Positions 51,893 to 61,673 are shown, numbered from the stretch's first letter. The stretch: DNA of 64,000 bases from Candidatus Microthrix parvicella Bio17-1 (GCF_000299415.1 NZ_AMPG01000001.1:992001-1056000); one strand, 5' to 3'. Translations and numbers: made by a program. The notes: a model not told the origin generated them from the sequence alone.

Positions 51893-53935
51893 GTGAGGTT
51901 GCTCGAACCTCAAACCAAACACGTGTTGCTCGGGTTGGGAGCTTCCGTCGCCGTTTGGAGTGTCGTCGCCTCTCTCACCGAACCACAATCGCTGTGGCGA
52001 TTGGCGGTGTTGGTGGGCGGGCTCTTCGCACCGGCGGCTCTTGCATCCCACGAGGCCGGCCCGGCTCCTCGCGGCCGGAAGCGAGCGGTCTCCGGTTACA
52101 CGTCGTTTCGACAGTGGCTGACCGACTGGACGCAATGCCCGCTCGCGATCGTCTCATTCACCGCGTACCTGCTGTGGTGCCCCCTTGCTTGGGGTGAGGC
52201 CGTCTACCTCACCGGTGACGCAGTGGTCTGGACCTCGCTGTTCGACACGATCGGGTCTGAGCTCGCCCGAACCCATCGCGTGTCCACCATCACGTCCTTC
52301 TTCCCGACGGGACCAATCCTTCAAAACGTGATCCCGGTGTCTGGCGGCACCGTGTTTGTGGCGCTCGGGGCCCTGACGTTGATCCCGGGTGTCACCGGTT
52401 CGCTCGTCTACATGCTTGTTGCGCTCGCTGCCATGGTCGGCATCGGCTTGACCGCCACCATCATCACCCGCGCGGTTGGGGTCGCTCCCCGGTTCCAATC
52501 CGTGGCGGGCTTCCTGGCGGTGGGCTCGGCCGGAACGCTCAACCTGGTATTCGGCCGCGGAGCCCTTCACGAACTCATCGGTGTCACCGGCATCATGGCG
52601 GTCACCGCCATCATCGCGCTCGCAGCCACTGGACATCCGGCCTCACGACAGACCTGGGTGGGGGGCCTGGTCGCGGGCCTCCTCTTCACCGCTCACCCGA
52701 TCAGCTTCGTCATGGGTCTGATCTGGCTCACCGGCTTTCTGGCCGCCATGGCGCTGTCCAGATCGATACGGACGACCTGGCGGATCGCCATGACGCACGG
52801 CGCAGCAATCGGCCTTGGCATCGCACTCAATGCTTGGGGGCTCGTACCGTTCACGCTTCTTGGGCCTCAGACGGACGGAGCCGGCGACCTCGGCCGACTT
52901 GGCAGCAACGACTACTACTTCTACGACAACGCTGCGCAGCCGCCTCCAATCTCCTGGCTGGTCAACCCACTCAGATCCGCGTTGATTCGCCCTGAACTCC
53001 AGCCGTCGTTTGCGGCGGTTCCCGCGGCCTTGCTGCTGCTGACCCTGGGATGCTCCGTGGTGCTCGTCCGGCGACGAGCTGCATCGCCCCTGCTCATTGC
53101 GCTGCCGGTGCTCGGTCTTGCCTTACCGCTGCTGCTTCGGTCCAACCTGGCCTACGCCATCCCCATCATGCGCATCAATCAATACGTCAACCGCCCCTAC
53201 ATCTGGGCGTCCATGTTGGGGGCGCTCGCCATCCCCATCGTGCTCGACAGGTGGTGGAAGGCTGGACGAAACCTGACGCTCCTGACCCGCCTGCTGGCGA
53301 CACTGCTGATACTCGAGTGCTGCGGCATGGCCTACCACTCGCTGCGAACGATCGCGATCGTACCGGTGGGCTTCAAGCTGGGGCCACGGCTGGTCGACGA
53401 CCAGATCAACGACCGCTCACACGCCTCCGAGACATTCAACAAGGGTCTCTTCCAGGCACCCCTGCTCGATGCGGACGATTGCTCGCCGCTTCGAGATCCT
53501 GCGCTCATCGCGGCTGCGAAAGACCGGATCTCAATTCCCAAGGTGCAGACGTGCGCAACGGAGGTGCCCAGCACCGCCTTTACGGTTGCCGGTGACTACG
53601 AGTTCACCCTCGACGCGTCCAAGTTCCGATCGTCCGACGTGCTGGCGCTGCCAATCGCAACCTCAAGCGACGTAGTGTCGATCACCGGGGCCGACGTCCT
53701 CGGCACTATTTACGTTCAACGCGATGACACGCTGGAGGCTGCAATCTTTCGTGAGGCACTCTTCATCGTCAGGCCCACCGGAGGCAACATCGTGATTGCC
53801 CCAAGTGGACTGTCGGCAACCAGGATCGGAGCGTTTTTGACGTTCGTCGCGCTCATCGGGGCACTTGCCACCACGCTTGCCCCGGCCAAATCGTCGCTGG
53901 GTCGCGCACTCTTCGGATCGAGGAAACCAACGTGA
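51893..53935 (+). CDS. Large polytopic membrane protein, possibly a GT-C glycosyltransferase
   Basis: This 680-residue protein has about 12 hydrophobic segments over the first ~480 residues, then a soluble C-terminal domain (DDQINDRSHASETFNKGLFQ...) and a last membrane helix near the C-terminus. An early loop with LFDTIGSELARTHRVS and an external Asp/Glu-rich segment are reminiscent of GT-C lipid-linked glycosyltransferases, but no diagnostic motif was seen, so this is tentative. The GTG at 51893 is 20 bases after the GT2 stop; TTG 51899 is an alternative. The frame runs further upstream as a shadow of the GT2 gene. Confidence 0.65.
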   Translation: MRLLEPQTKHVLLGLGASVAVWSVVASLTEPQSLWRLAVLVGGLFAPAALASHEAGPAPRGRKRAVSGYTSFRQWLTDWTQCPLAIVSFTAYLLWCPLAWGEAVYLTGDAVVWTSLFDTIGSELARTHRVSTITSFFPTGPILQNVIPVSGGTVFVALGALTLIPGVTGSLVYMLVALAAMVGIGLTATIITRAVGVAPRFQSVAGFLAVGSAGTLNLVFGRGALHELIGVTGIMAVTAIIALAATGHPASRQTWVGGLVAGLLFTAHPISFVMGLIWLTGFLAAMALSRSIRTTWRIAMTHGAAIGLGIALNAWGLVPFTLLGPQTDGAGDLGRLGSNDYYFYDNAAQPPPISWLVNPLRSALIRPELQPSFAAVPAALLLLTLGCSVVLVRRRAASPLLIALPVLGLALPLLLRSNLAYAIPIMRINQYVNRPYIWASMLGALAIPIVLDRWWKAGRNLTLLTRLLATLLILECCGMAYHSLRTIAIVPVGFKLGPRLVDDQINDRSHASETFNKGLFQAPLLDADDCSPLRDPALIAAAKDRISIPKVQTCATEVPSTAFTVAGDYEFTLDASKFRSSDVLALPIATSSDVVSITGADVLGTIYVQRDDTLEAAIFREALFIVRPTGGNIVIAPSGLSATRIGAFLTFVALIGALATTLAPAKSSLGRALFGSRKPT

Positions 53936-54687
53936 ACGGGAGACCAGGTCGCCGACACAGGTTCGGTCTTGTTGCGGTCGCAGCCTCAGTCACCGTCGCT
54001 GCCTCAGTCACCATCGGAGGATGCGCCGCCGAGCGCGTGACCGACACAGCGGTTGCAAACCCCGTCGAGCGCTCCGCTTCGGGACTCTACGAGCGATTCG
54101 TTGGTGGGGAGGGCATGACCGAGGTAAGCGATACAGCGTTCGAGGTCATGCCAACAGAAGAACAAACACGCGAAGCAGAAGAGCTGCGAGCCAGCGCCAA
54201 AAGGAGCGTGGAAGCCGGCGGGTTTACCGACTTTGCCAGCTTGAAGGCTGCTGGGTTCTCGCCGATCAGCGAAGGAAACAGCCACTGGGTGAACGAGAAG
54301 AACATTCTCGATGGGTACACCCTGAACGTTGAGAAGCCGGAGTTTCTCGTGGTACAGCCCCCCATGATCGATCCAACGGACGCCGGGCAGAAGGTGGACG
54401 TGCAGGGGGTCATGTTCCTTGCAGGGCGCATCGGCGCTCACGGACTCCAGCCGTTCGGCAACGCATTCATCTGGCATCGACACACCTACTCAGGCCCAAG
54501 GTGCTTCCAGTACGGCCAGATCATGCGGGTCGACTGGGATGCTCAAAAGTGTGATGACCCGGCCAACGAGTCGATGCTCTCTCGGGAAACACCGGAGATG
54601 CTGCACATGTGGCTCACCGACAATCCGAACGGACCATTTGCCAGCCAGATGGTGGTGCCGGACATCGGCGACGAACACAGCCATTAG
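53932..54687 (+). CDS. Secreted lipoprotein of unknown function
   Basis: This 251-residue protein has an Arg-rich N-terminus, a hydrophobic run and a lipobox TIGGC (Cys31). The mature domain has conserved-looking His residues (NAFIWHRHTYS, EMLHMW, EHSH) and Cys pairs around 188 and 203. These could bind metal, but no known family was recognised. The GTG overlaps the preceding stop (GTGA), tying it to the membrane protein and GT2. It would sit on the outer face of the membrane. Confidence 0.62.
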   Translation: MNGRPGRRHRFGLVAVAASVTVAASVTIGGCAAERVTDTAVANPVERSASGLYERFVGGEGMTEVSDTAFEVMPTEEQTREAEELRASAKRSVEAGGFTDFASLKAAGFSPISEGNSHWVNEKNILDGYTLNVEKPEFLVVQPPMIDPTDAGQKVDVQGVMFLAGRIGAHGLQPFGNAFIWHRHTYSGPRCFQYGQIMRVDWDAQKCDDPANESMLSRETPEMLHMWLTDNPNGPFASQMVVPDIGDEHSH

Positions 54688-54748
54688 CGAGTGCCTGGAC
54701 CACAAGCAACCTGGGCAGAGCGGCTCGCCGAGCGCAGCGCCGAAAAAC

Positions 54749-55471
54749 TCAGGTATACTGCAGGTCCAATCGGACGCCACCGCGGGTGACATCGCTTTTT
54801 GGATCCTCCAACCGATCTTCACTGACCGTCAACACCAAGAACGCCGCGTCGCCTGCCGGTAGACCGTCAAGTTCCTTGGCAGGAATTTTGAACTCGGCGA
54901 TGCCGTTGGACTTCCCGTCCGGTTTCAGTAACTCAGCCCGCACGGAGAGGTTCTTGAGATCATCCTTGGTGGGATTGTCGATAATCACCAAGAGCGCCAC
55001 ATCGCCGTCCGCGTTGCGTTGCACCCAGAACGGATCGGCGCGAGGGGTCTCTCCGCGCTCATCGGTGGCGGCCGCCACCACCGTGCGAACCTGATTGCGG
55101 GCACGGTCTGAGAGCTTGGCGTCCACGCCGGCCGGGAAGAGCACCTCCATGGGTGTCTCCACATTGCCCTTCGAGCTCACGTCAACGAAAGCCTTCGCAG
55201 GCACGGCTCCACCGCGGAAGTTGACGGGACGAACACCATTGCCGAAGTCGATCAGGGAGTCCTCCGGCGAGGGCACGCTGGTGTTCTTTGGTGGCGGGGT
55301 TTTGCCGCCATCGGTCACTGAGGTGGATTTCCCGCTGGTCGTGGTCGGCGCCGCCTTCTCGTCGTTACCCGTGCACGACGTTGCAGCGAGGCAGCCCACA
55401 GCCACAAGTGCCGCAATTCGCAAGCGGGCACGACCAGTCCGACCCGGCACATGCAGCGACCGTTGGTTCAC
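54749..55471 (-). CDS. Secreted lipoprotein with Thr/Ser-rich linker
   Basis: This 240-residue protein has a signal peptide RARLRIAALVAVGCLAATSC, in which the lipobox Cys is followed by Thr. A Thr/Ser/Pro-rich linker and a beta-rich C-terminal domain ending RGGVRLDLQYT follow. The GTG at 55471 has GGAGAG at perfect spacing; a longer frame to 55546 crosses a terminator-like hairpin and is unlikely. It lies just downstream of the large surface protein gene on the same strand. No enzyme motif is visible. Confidence 0.62.
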   Translation of the reverse strand: MNQRSLHVPGRTGRARLRIAALVAVGCLAATSCTGNDEKAAPTTTSGKSTSVTDGGKTPPPKNTSVPSPEDSLIDFGNGVRPVNFRGGAVPAKAFVDVSSKGNVETPMEVLFPAGVDAKLSDRARNQVRTVVAAATDERGETPRADPFWVQRNADGDVALLVIIDNPTKDDLKNLSVRAELLKPDGKSNGIAEFKIPAKELDGLPAGDAAFLVLTVSEDRLEDPKSDVTRGGVRLDLQYT

Positions 55472-55519
55472 TGATCTCTCCTTCGCCCCGGGGCAGCATG
55501 GCGTGCGACAAGACGCCAA

Positions 55520-55550
55520 GGGCTTGGACGATACGACATCATCCAAGCCC
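55520..55550 (-). terminator. Hairpin downstream of the large surface protein gene
   Basis: GGGCTTGGA (55520-55528) pairs with TCCAAGCCC (55542-55550), with three more pairs after one mismatch and a 5-base loop. It lies 21 bases after the stop of the surface protein gene on the minus strand and before the lipoprotein start. The stem is strong, but no T-run follows. Confidence 0.55.
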
Positions 55551-55571
55551 CGAGTTTCGCGGCGTCAAGTG

Positions 55572-58500
55572 CTAGTTGCGATTGCGTCGACGGTTGCGGC
55601 CGATGACACCAAATGCCAGGCCGAACATGACCAGCCCGATGGCCAACCGCCAAAGCACCGATACCGATGCACCGGTGGTGGCCAACGACCCAGAGCCGGG
55701 GTTGGCCGAGCCACTGGCGAGCGAAGCACCCCTCGGGGTCTGAGTGGCCCCGGCGACCGCAGTGGCCGGTTTGCTGCTGGAGCTGTTACTGCCGGTGCCG
55801 GTGGGCGCCGTGGTTCCTGCCCCACCCGAAACACCGGTCGTGGTGCTCTGGGCGACCGTCGTGCTTGGCCCCGCAGCAGTCGTGCTCGGCCCCGCAGCAG
55901 TCGTGCTCGGCCCCGCAGCGGTCGTGCCCGGCCCCGTGGCGGTCGTGCTCGGCCCCGCAGCGGTCGTGCTCGGCCCCGCAGCGGTCGTGCTCGGCCCCGC
56001 AGCGGTCGTGCTCGGCCCCGCAGTAGTCGTGCTTGGCCCCGCAGTCGTGCTGGTGGGCTCTTCCCTCACTGCGAAGTCAAGGCTCTGAAGGCGTGGTTTC
56101 GAGTCTGGGCCGAGGCCCAGCGCAAACAGCACGTGGTCGCCCGGTGCAAGGTCTGCGGGAATCTCTCCGCCACCTTCGATGGCCCCGCTGGCCTGAGCTG
56201 CGCTATCACCAATTCTTACGGGCGATGAGCACACGTAGTAGGTGACCGTGCTCCCGGCGAGGAATCCGCCTCCGGAGACGGTCACTGTCTCGCCTGGCTG
56301 CAACGAGCCCGAGAGCAGGCTGAGGCCTCCTGCTGATGGCGGACACTCGGTGGGCACCGGGGGCATCGAGCCCTTGATCGTGACCTTCACCGTCGCCGTG
56401 GCTGTTCCACCGTGGCCGTCGTCCGCGGTGTACTTGAAGGACACCTCGGCCGTGTCACCGGCCCGCAGCGGATTGACGCCGCCGGGCTGATTCCACACGC
56501 CGCTCGGGTCGTAGGTCACCGTGTTTCCTGTCACCGACACGGCGCCGAGCAAGCCGGCGGTGTCAGTGCCCGAGACCGAGAGCACATCGGTGCTGTCCGG
56601 GTCGGTGTCATTGCTCAGCACCTCGACCTCGACCGGACTGCGGTCGTCGGTCTCGGCGGCGTCGTCGACAGCCTTCGGAGCATCGTTGACGCCCGTGATG
56701 GTGACGGTCACCGTGGCAGTATCCGAGCCGCCGTTGCCATCATCGATGGTGTAGGTGAACGTATCGGTCGCTGATTCGCCCACAGCCAGGTTCTGGAACA
56801 CCTCACCGGGGTCGTAGGTGAGCGTGTTCCCGTCCTGGGTGACCGCGCCCTGCGTGCCGGTCGTGTCGAAGGCCGAGACGGTGAGCACGTCGTCGGTGTC
56901 CGGGTCGGAGTCATCGGTGCCCGTGGTGAGCACGTTGATGCCAACGGGCGAGTCCTCGTCGGTTGTGACCGCGTCGTCCACGGCGGTAGGAGCGGCGTTC
57001 AGGCCGGTGATGGTGACCGTCACCGTGGCAACCGCAGAACCGCCGTTGCCGTCGACCACCGTATAGGTGAACGTGTCGGTGGCCGTCTGGCCTGCACTGA
57101 GGTAACCGAACGACGTGCCGGGGTTGTAGGTCAGGGTGTTACCCGCAAGCGATACCCCCCCGAGGGTGCCGGTGGTGTCCACGGCCGACAACGTCAACAC
57201 GTCGGAGGTGTCCGGGTCGGTGTCGTTGTCCAACGGGGTGATGTTTACCGGTGACACCTCGTCGGTGACCGCCGTGTCATCCACCGGGGTTGGATCGTCG
57301 TTCGCGCCGGTGACCGTGACGGTCACCATGGCCGAGTGGGTCAGGCCGGAGGAATCGGTGACGACGTAGCTGAAGGTGTCGGTGTCGGTTTCACCGACCG
57401 CCAGCGAGTTGAAGCTTGGACCCGGCAGGTAATCGAAGGTGGCGCCGCCGGCCCAAGCGACTTCGCCGCGTGCGGGTTGGGTCACCGATTGAACCGCCAA
57501 CGTGTCTCCGGCGTCCGGATCGGAGTCGTTGTCCAGCGGGCTGACGGTGACCGCAGGGCCATCCTCGCTCACCGTTGCGGTGTCGTCCTGCGCTGAGGGC
57601 GCGTCGTTCACACCAAACACGGTGACGGTCACGGTGGCCTGTGCCGTACCGCCGTTGCCATCAGAGATCGTGTACGTAAACGTGGCCACTCCAGACCCAC
57701 CGGCCGGGACGCCGACGAAGGCAAGGCCCGGGTCGTAGGTGACCGTGTTGCCAACCTGGGTGGCCGTGCCGGCAGATGCCGGACCGACTGCGGTCACGTT
57801 GAGAACGTCGTTCTGATCGGGGTCGCTGTCGTCGATGCCGGCCGTCAGTACGTCGATTGCCACTGGCGGACCGTCCGCCGAGACACTGGCCGTGTCGTCC
57901 ACTGCGGTCGGATCGTCGTTCTCGCCAAAGACCGTGATCGTGATCGTTCCGATCACCTCGGCGTTCGAACCATCCTCGACCGTGTAGTCGATGCGGACGG
58001 TGGCCGTATCTCCCACGCTGAGGCGGTTGTAGGAGCCGGCCGGGTCGTAGGTGACGGTTGAGCCGGAGAAGGAGACGTTTCCGGTGCCGGAAACGAGGTC
58101 AACGCCGGTCAGCGTCAACGAATCGCCGACGTCGGGATCACTGTCGTTGGCCAATGGGGACACCGAGACCGCCGGGCCGTCCTCCTGAACTGAGCCGATG
58201 TCGTCAACCACCACGGGTGCGTCGTTCTCGCCAACGATGGTGACTGTCACGGTTGCCGTGTCGGTGCCGCCAAATCCATCGGTGATCGTGTAGGTGAACG
58301 TATCGGTGGCTGTATCACCCGCAGCGAGGCCGTTGTATCCGGCCGGGGTGTAGGTCAGTGAGGTGCCGGTGAAGGCCACCGTGCCCTGCGTGCCGGTGTC
58401 GTCGATGGAGGTCACGGTGAACGCATCACCCAGGTCGGCGTCGGAGTCGTTGCCACGCGGGTCGATGCTGACCGCCGGTCCATCCTCCCCGGTGGTCATC

Positions 58501-59771
58501 GTGTCGTTCGCGGCAACCGGAGCGTCGTTCACACCGTTGATCGTGACGGTCACCTGGGCCGTGTCGGTCAGGTTTGCGTTGTCCTTGATCGTGTACTTGA
58601 ACGTGGTCGTGGCCGTCTGACCCTGCTTGAGGTAGTCAAAGGTTGTGCCCGGGTCGTACGTGATGCTCGTGCCGGTGAAGGTCACGCTGCCCTGGGTGCC
58701 CGCATCGTCCACGGCAGTGACGGTCAGCGGCCCCATCTCGGGATCGGAGTCATTGAGTCGGGGGTCGAACGTGACCGGCGGACCGTCCTCGGACACCGAG
58801 GTGACGTCATCGAGCGCCACTGGCGGGCCGGAGATGGAGAAGCTGACGGTGGCAGAGACAGCACCGTTACTCGGCACCTCATCGTCGGTTTCGGCTTGAT
58901 TCCAAGAATACGTGCACGTATCGGTGCCGGTGACACCGTTGTTCACATAGAACACGTTGGGACCAGAGACCAGGCAGGTTCCCTTCGTCGCCGGAGAGCC
59001 GATGGTGATGCCCGTGCTGGTACCCGGGCGGCTTGCCGTGCCGATTGAGTCGTTGGTCAGGACAGGGACCGACACCGAGCCGTTCTGCGCCACACCGATG
59101 GGCCCGTCGTTCACGGCCACAGGGGGCGAATACACGTTCAGGTTGATGGGCTGACCGGGGGAGGTGCCGGTGGCATTGGACCAACCGGACGCCTCGCTGG
59201 ATCCTCCCGCGTAGCCTGCCCCAACCCGGAAGTCGTAGCTCTTACCAGGGATCAGGAACGGCACCGAGGCCCCGACGCCGGCCGGCGCCGTGATGGTGTA
59301 GGTCTTGCACGGGTCCGGGTTGTAGTTGTTGCTGGTGGTCCCCTGCGTCATGCTCGTTCCGCCGTACGTGGTGCCGTCGAAGGTGAAGTCCTCGATCTTG
59401 GACTCGTAGCCCCCGTGTGAGCGCTGAATCTGCACGCCATCGATGCACCACTGGTAGGTGAAGGGCTGACCCGCACGCACAGCAGTCGGGTACTTCACGT
59501 TCATGAACGCCCACAGGTTGGACCCTGCGCCGCCCGCCACGCTGACCTCGATGACCTCGCCGAAGTCGTAGCTGCCACCCGGATAGCCATTGAAGTCAGT
59601 TCGGGTATCATTGACCGTGATGTCGGCCGCATCGAGCGTCGGGGCAACCGACCCCTGGGCTCCTGCCTTCACCTCACCGATGTTGCCGGGCCCCACCCCC
59701 ACGACGACCCCCAGCGATAACGCCAAAACGGCCAACGCTGAGCGCCGTACCTTCGTCGAGAACATTCTCAT
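55572..59771 (-). CDS. Large sortase-anchored surface protein with nine Ig-like repeats
   Basis: This 1,399-residue secreted protein has a signal peptide (MRMFSTKVRRSALAVLALSL) cleaved near residue 38 and a unique N-terminal domain. Nine repeats of about 95-105 residues follow, each opening with an xAxDD/ND pair and closing with a VTVTI strand, typical of cadherin-like/Big bacterial repeats. Acidic NDSDPD motifs in each repeat probably bind calcium. After a small domain and a Thr/Ser/Ala/Pro/Gly stalk, it ends with LATTG (1363-1367), a membrane helix and a basic tail: a sortase-E type signal. The ATG has GAGGGG at good spacing. It is likely an adhesin or long surface fibre. Confidence 0.88.
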   Translation of the reverse strand: MRMFSTKVRRSALAVLALSLGVVVGVGPGNIGEVKAGAQGSVAPTLDAADITVNDTRTDFNGYPGGSYDFGEVIEVSVAGGAGSNLWAFMNVKYPTAVRAGQPFTYQWCIDGVQIQRSHGGYESKIEDFTFDGTTYGGTSMTQGTTSNNYNPDPCKTYTITAPAGVGASVPFLIPGKSYDFRVGAGYAGGSSEASGWSNATGTSPGQPINLNVYSPPVAVNDGPIGVAQNGSVSVPVLTNDSIGTASRPGTSTGITIGSPATKGTCLVSGPNVFYVNNGVTGTDTCTYSWNQAETDDEVPSNGAVSATVSFSISGPPVALDDVTSVSEDGPPVTFDPRLNDSDPEMGPLTVTAVDDAGTQGSVTFTGTSITYDPGTTFDYLKQGQTATTTFKYTIKDNANLTDTAQVTVTINGVNDAPVAANDTMTTGEDGPAVSIDPRGNDSDADLGDAFTVTSIDDTGTQGTVAFTGTSLTYTPAGYNGLAAGDTATDTFTYTITDGFGGTDTATVTVTIVGENDAPVVVDDIGSVQEDGPAVSVSPLANDSDPDVGDSLTLTGVDLVSGTGNVSFSGSTVTYDPAGSYNRLSVGDTATVRIDYTVEDGSNAEVIGTITITVFGENDDPTAVDDTASVSADGPPVAIDVLTAGIDDSDPDQNDVLNVTAVGPASAGTATQVGNTVTYDPGLAFVGVPAGGSGVATFTYTISDGNGGTAQATVTVTVFGVNDAPSAQDDTATVSEDGPAVTVSPLDNDSDPDAGDTLAVQSVTQPARGEVAWAGGATFDYLPGPSFNSLAVGETDTDTFSYVVTDSSGLTHSAMVTVTVTGANDDPTPVDDTAVTDEVSPVNITPLDNDTDPDTSDVLTLSAVDTTGTLGGVSLAGNTLTYNPGTSFGYLSAGQTATDTFTYTVVDGNGGSAVATVTVTITGLNAAPTAVDDAVTTDEDSPVGINVLTTGTDDSDPDTDDVLTVSAFDTTGTQGAVTQDGNTLTYDPGEVFQNLAVGESATDTFTYTIDDGNGGSDTATVTVTITGVNDAPKAVDDAAETDDRSPVEVEVLSNDTDPDSTDVLSVSGTDTAGLLGAVSVTGNTVTYDPSGVWNQPGGVNPLRAGDTAEVSFKYTADDGHGGTATATVKVTIKGSMPPVPTECPPSAGGLSLLSGSLQPGETVTVSGGGFLAGSTVTYYVCSSPVRIGDSAAQASGAIEGGGEIPADLAPGDHVLFALGLGPDSKPRLQSLDFAVREEPTSTTAGPSTTTAGPSTTAAGPSTTAAGPSTTAAGPSTTATGPGTTAAGPSTTAAGPSTTAAGPSTTVAQSTTTGVSGGAGTTAPTGTGSNSSSSKPATAVAGATQTPRGASLASGSANPGSGSLATTGASVSVLWRLAIGLVMFGLAFGVIGRNRRRNRN
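55858..56043 (-). repeat. 21-base tandem repeat encoding the Gly-Pro-Ser-Thr-Thr-Ala stalk
   Basis: Eight near-identical 21-base units and a partial ninth encode GPSTTAA-type heptads in the stalk of the surface protein. The divergent fourth unit from the left carries GPG. Unit length is a multiple of three, so copy-number change stays in frame. Confidence 0.85.
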
Positions 59772-59876
59772 AACCACCCCTCGGTGCCCGTGTAGACCTA
59801 CCAACCTGAACAATATGTCATAACAGCCGCTCATCACGCAACGGGACGCACTCGATATCAGAAGTTCTAGGTGCGA

Positions 59877-61601
59877 TCACTCAGACAGGACGAACTCAGC
59901 GCTCCCGCCTCGTTCGACAACCCCCACCTTCTTCGGGGCACGATCGCCAGGGCGTTGAGCCAGGACGGTGAGCTTGTCCGGCGCACCTGTGGGGAGCCCG
60001 AAATGGGCCACGGCGGACCGTTGCGCCGCGTACGAGTCGCCGGCGCGCAGGTCCCGGCGCCGACTCACTCCGGCGTCACGCAACCTGCCGTCGTCCAGCC
60101 ACACCGTGGCCTCAACCACCGGCGCGCCCTGTGCATCCACAAGCTGCACCTCCGCCCAGTCATCACCGATTGGGAGTTCGTTGCGATACAGCTGCGGTCC
60201 ATCGAGGTTGTCGACCTCCAGGACGTCCAGGTCGCCGTCGCGGTCAACGTCCACCGTCACCATCGCCCGCCCATCTCCGGCGCCGCCCAGCCCGACCGCT
60301 GCGGCGTCCTCCACCCAGGGGCCCTTTCCGTCGTTGAAGAACACCCGGTTGGTGTCGGTGACATACCGCTCCTGACCGGGCGGCGGTTTCGCCGGGCGGA
60401 AGCCGTTGGTGTGGAGCAGGTCCAGGTCGCCATCGTTGTCCAAATCCTCCATCGCCGCGCCCCAACCCCACTCCCCGTCCCGAACGCCGTACGCATCGGT
60501 TCCATCCGTAAATCGGCCGGCTCCGTCGTTGATGAACAACCGGTTGCCGGTGCAGCCCTTGACCTCGCCGCCGGCTGTGGGGTCGAGCGGCCCCTTGCAC
60601 CCTGGAGCGCTGACCGACGTGACGAACCAATCGAGGTCGTCGTCACCATCGATGTCGGCGAGCACTGACCCCATACCGTTCTCATCGGTTCCCACTCCGG
60701 AGGTCTTCGTGGCGTCGACGAACGTTCCATCACCCTGGCCGGTCAGGAGCCGTGAGAGATTCCAATCCGCTGCGACGGCCAAGTCGAGGATACCGTCGCC
60801 ATCAACATCGCCCGCTGCGGTCGTGAACGCCGCCAACCTGCCCACCTCTGGAATGGCGGTCGGCATCTCGGTGAATTTCGCGGCGCCGTCGTTGACGAAC
60901 ACGGCGGTCTGCCCATCCGCCGCCACCCGGTTGTATCGCCATCCCGACGCAACCAGGTCCAGGTCGCCGTCGGCATCGAGATCGGTCAGTGTGAGCCCAA
61001 AGACCAACTGGTCGCCAACGTCGGCGTTTGGCGGCAACACCAGACCAGAGTCGACAACTTCCGCCATGGTGCCGTCGTCGCGTTGAAGGTACAACACCGT
61101 CGAACCATCACCGATGCCGCCCACCACACCATCGATGTCCCCGTCACCATCGAGGTCACCCCAAGCGCTCGTTCCATGAGACTCCGAGGCCGAGCCCGGA
61201 AGCATGCCCGCAGGCGCCGCTTTGAAGCCGGCACCCGCCTGGTTCAGCATCCACACGTCGGACTGTCGAACCCGGGGGAAGAAAAGGTCCTCCCAACCAT
61301 CGCCGTTCACGTCGACCACAGCCACGCCACCCGTCATGAGATCCGGCGGGCCCAACCGCCCAGCATCAACGGCGGACCGGTCCTGCTGGGTTAACCCTGC
61401 GAGTCCGAACTGCTTGGTGACGTCAACGAACTTCGGGCGAGGAGACGCAATGCCCGCAGCCAACTGAACGGGTGCGCTCGCTGTGTCAGCCGCTTCGGGG
61501 TCCCCGTCAGTCGCCGGACGGGTCAGCCACCACGCCGCTGACATGAGCACCACGCTCACCACAGCTGCGCTCAACCGCTTGACGCTCGTACTGCGAGTCA
61601 C
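59877..61601 (-). CDS. Secreted FG-GAP/ASPIC repeat protein
   Basis: This 574-residue protein has a hydrophobic N-terminal segment (LSAAVVSVVLMSAAWW) that may be a signal or membrane anchor. FG-GAP/VCBS-type repeats follow, each with a DxDGDGDxD calcium loop: DVNGDGWEDL, DLDGDGDIDG, DLDADGDLDL, DVDGDGILDL, DIDGDDDLDW, DLDNDGDLDL, DVDRDGDLDV. This predicts a seven-bladed propeller. The C-terminal ~100 residues resemble ASPIC/UnbV (GDSYAAQRSAVAHFGLP). The GTG at 61601 has GGAAAG upstream. It is divergent from the GST-like gene and upstream of the surface protein on the same strand; binding of extracellular partners is likely. Confidence 0.82.
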   Translation of the reverse strand: MTRSTSVKRLSAAVVSVVLMSAAWWLTRPATDGDPEAADTASAPVQLAAGIASPRPKFVDVTKQFGLAGLTQQDRSAVDAGRLGPPDLMTGGVAVVDVNGDGWEDLFFPRVRQSDVWMLNQAGAGFKAAPAGMLPGSASESHGTSAWGDLDGDGDIDGVVGGIGDGSTVLYLQRDDGTMAEVVDSGLVLPPNADVGDQLVFGLTLTDLDADGDLDLVASGWRYNRVAADGQTAVFVNDGAAKFTEMPTAIPEVGRLAAFTTAAGDVDGDGILDLAVAADWNLSRLLTGQGDGTFVDATKTSGVGTDENGMGSVLADIDGDDDLDWFVTSVSAPGCKGPLDPTAGGEVKGCTGNRLFINDGAGRFTDGTDAYGVRDGEWGWGAAMEDLDNDGDLDLLHTNGFRPAKPPPGQERYVTDTNRVFFNDGKGPWVEDAAAVGLGGAGDGRAMVTVDVDRDGDLDVLEVDNLDGPQLYRNELPIGDDWAEVQLVDAQGAPVVEATVWLDDGRLRDAGVSRRRDLRAGDSYAAQRSAVAHFGLPTGAPDKLTVLAQRPGDRAPKKVGVVERGGSAEFVLSE

Positions 61602-61673
61602 GGCACCATCTTTCCGGCAGTGCACCCAGGTCTCCCAACTCGGGCACCCAACGCACCAGCCCGATCGTGTCTC

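Noticed and set aside
55858-56043. CRISPR-like array
   Set aside because: The 21-base units have no spacers and lie in frame in a surface-protein stalk.
55095-56228. A 377-codon plus-strand frame rich in Arg/Ser repeats
   Set aside because: It is the antisense of the surface-protein stalk and the lipoprotein; the repetitive product is an artefact of the minisatellite.
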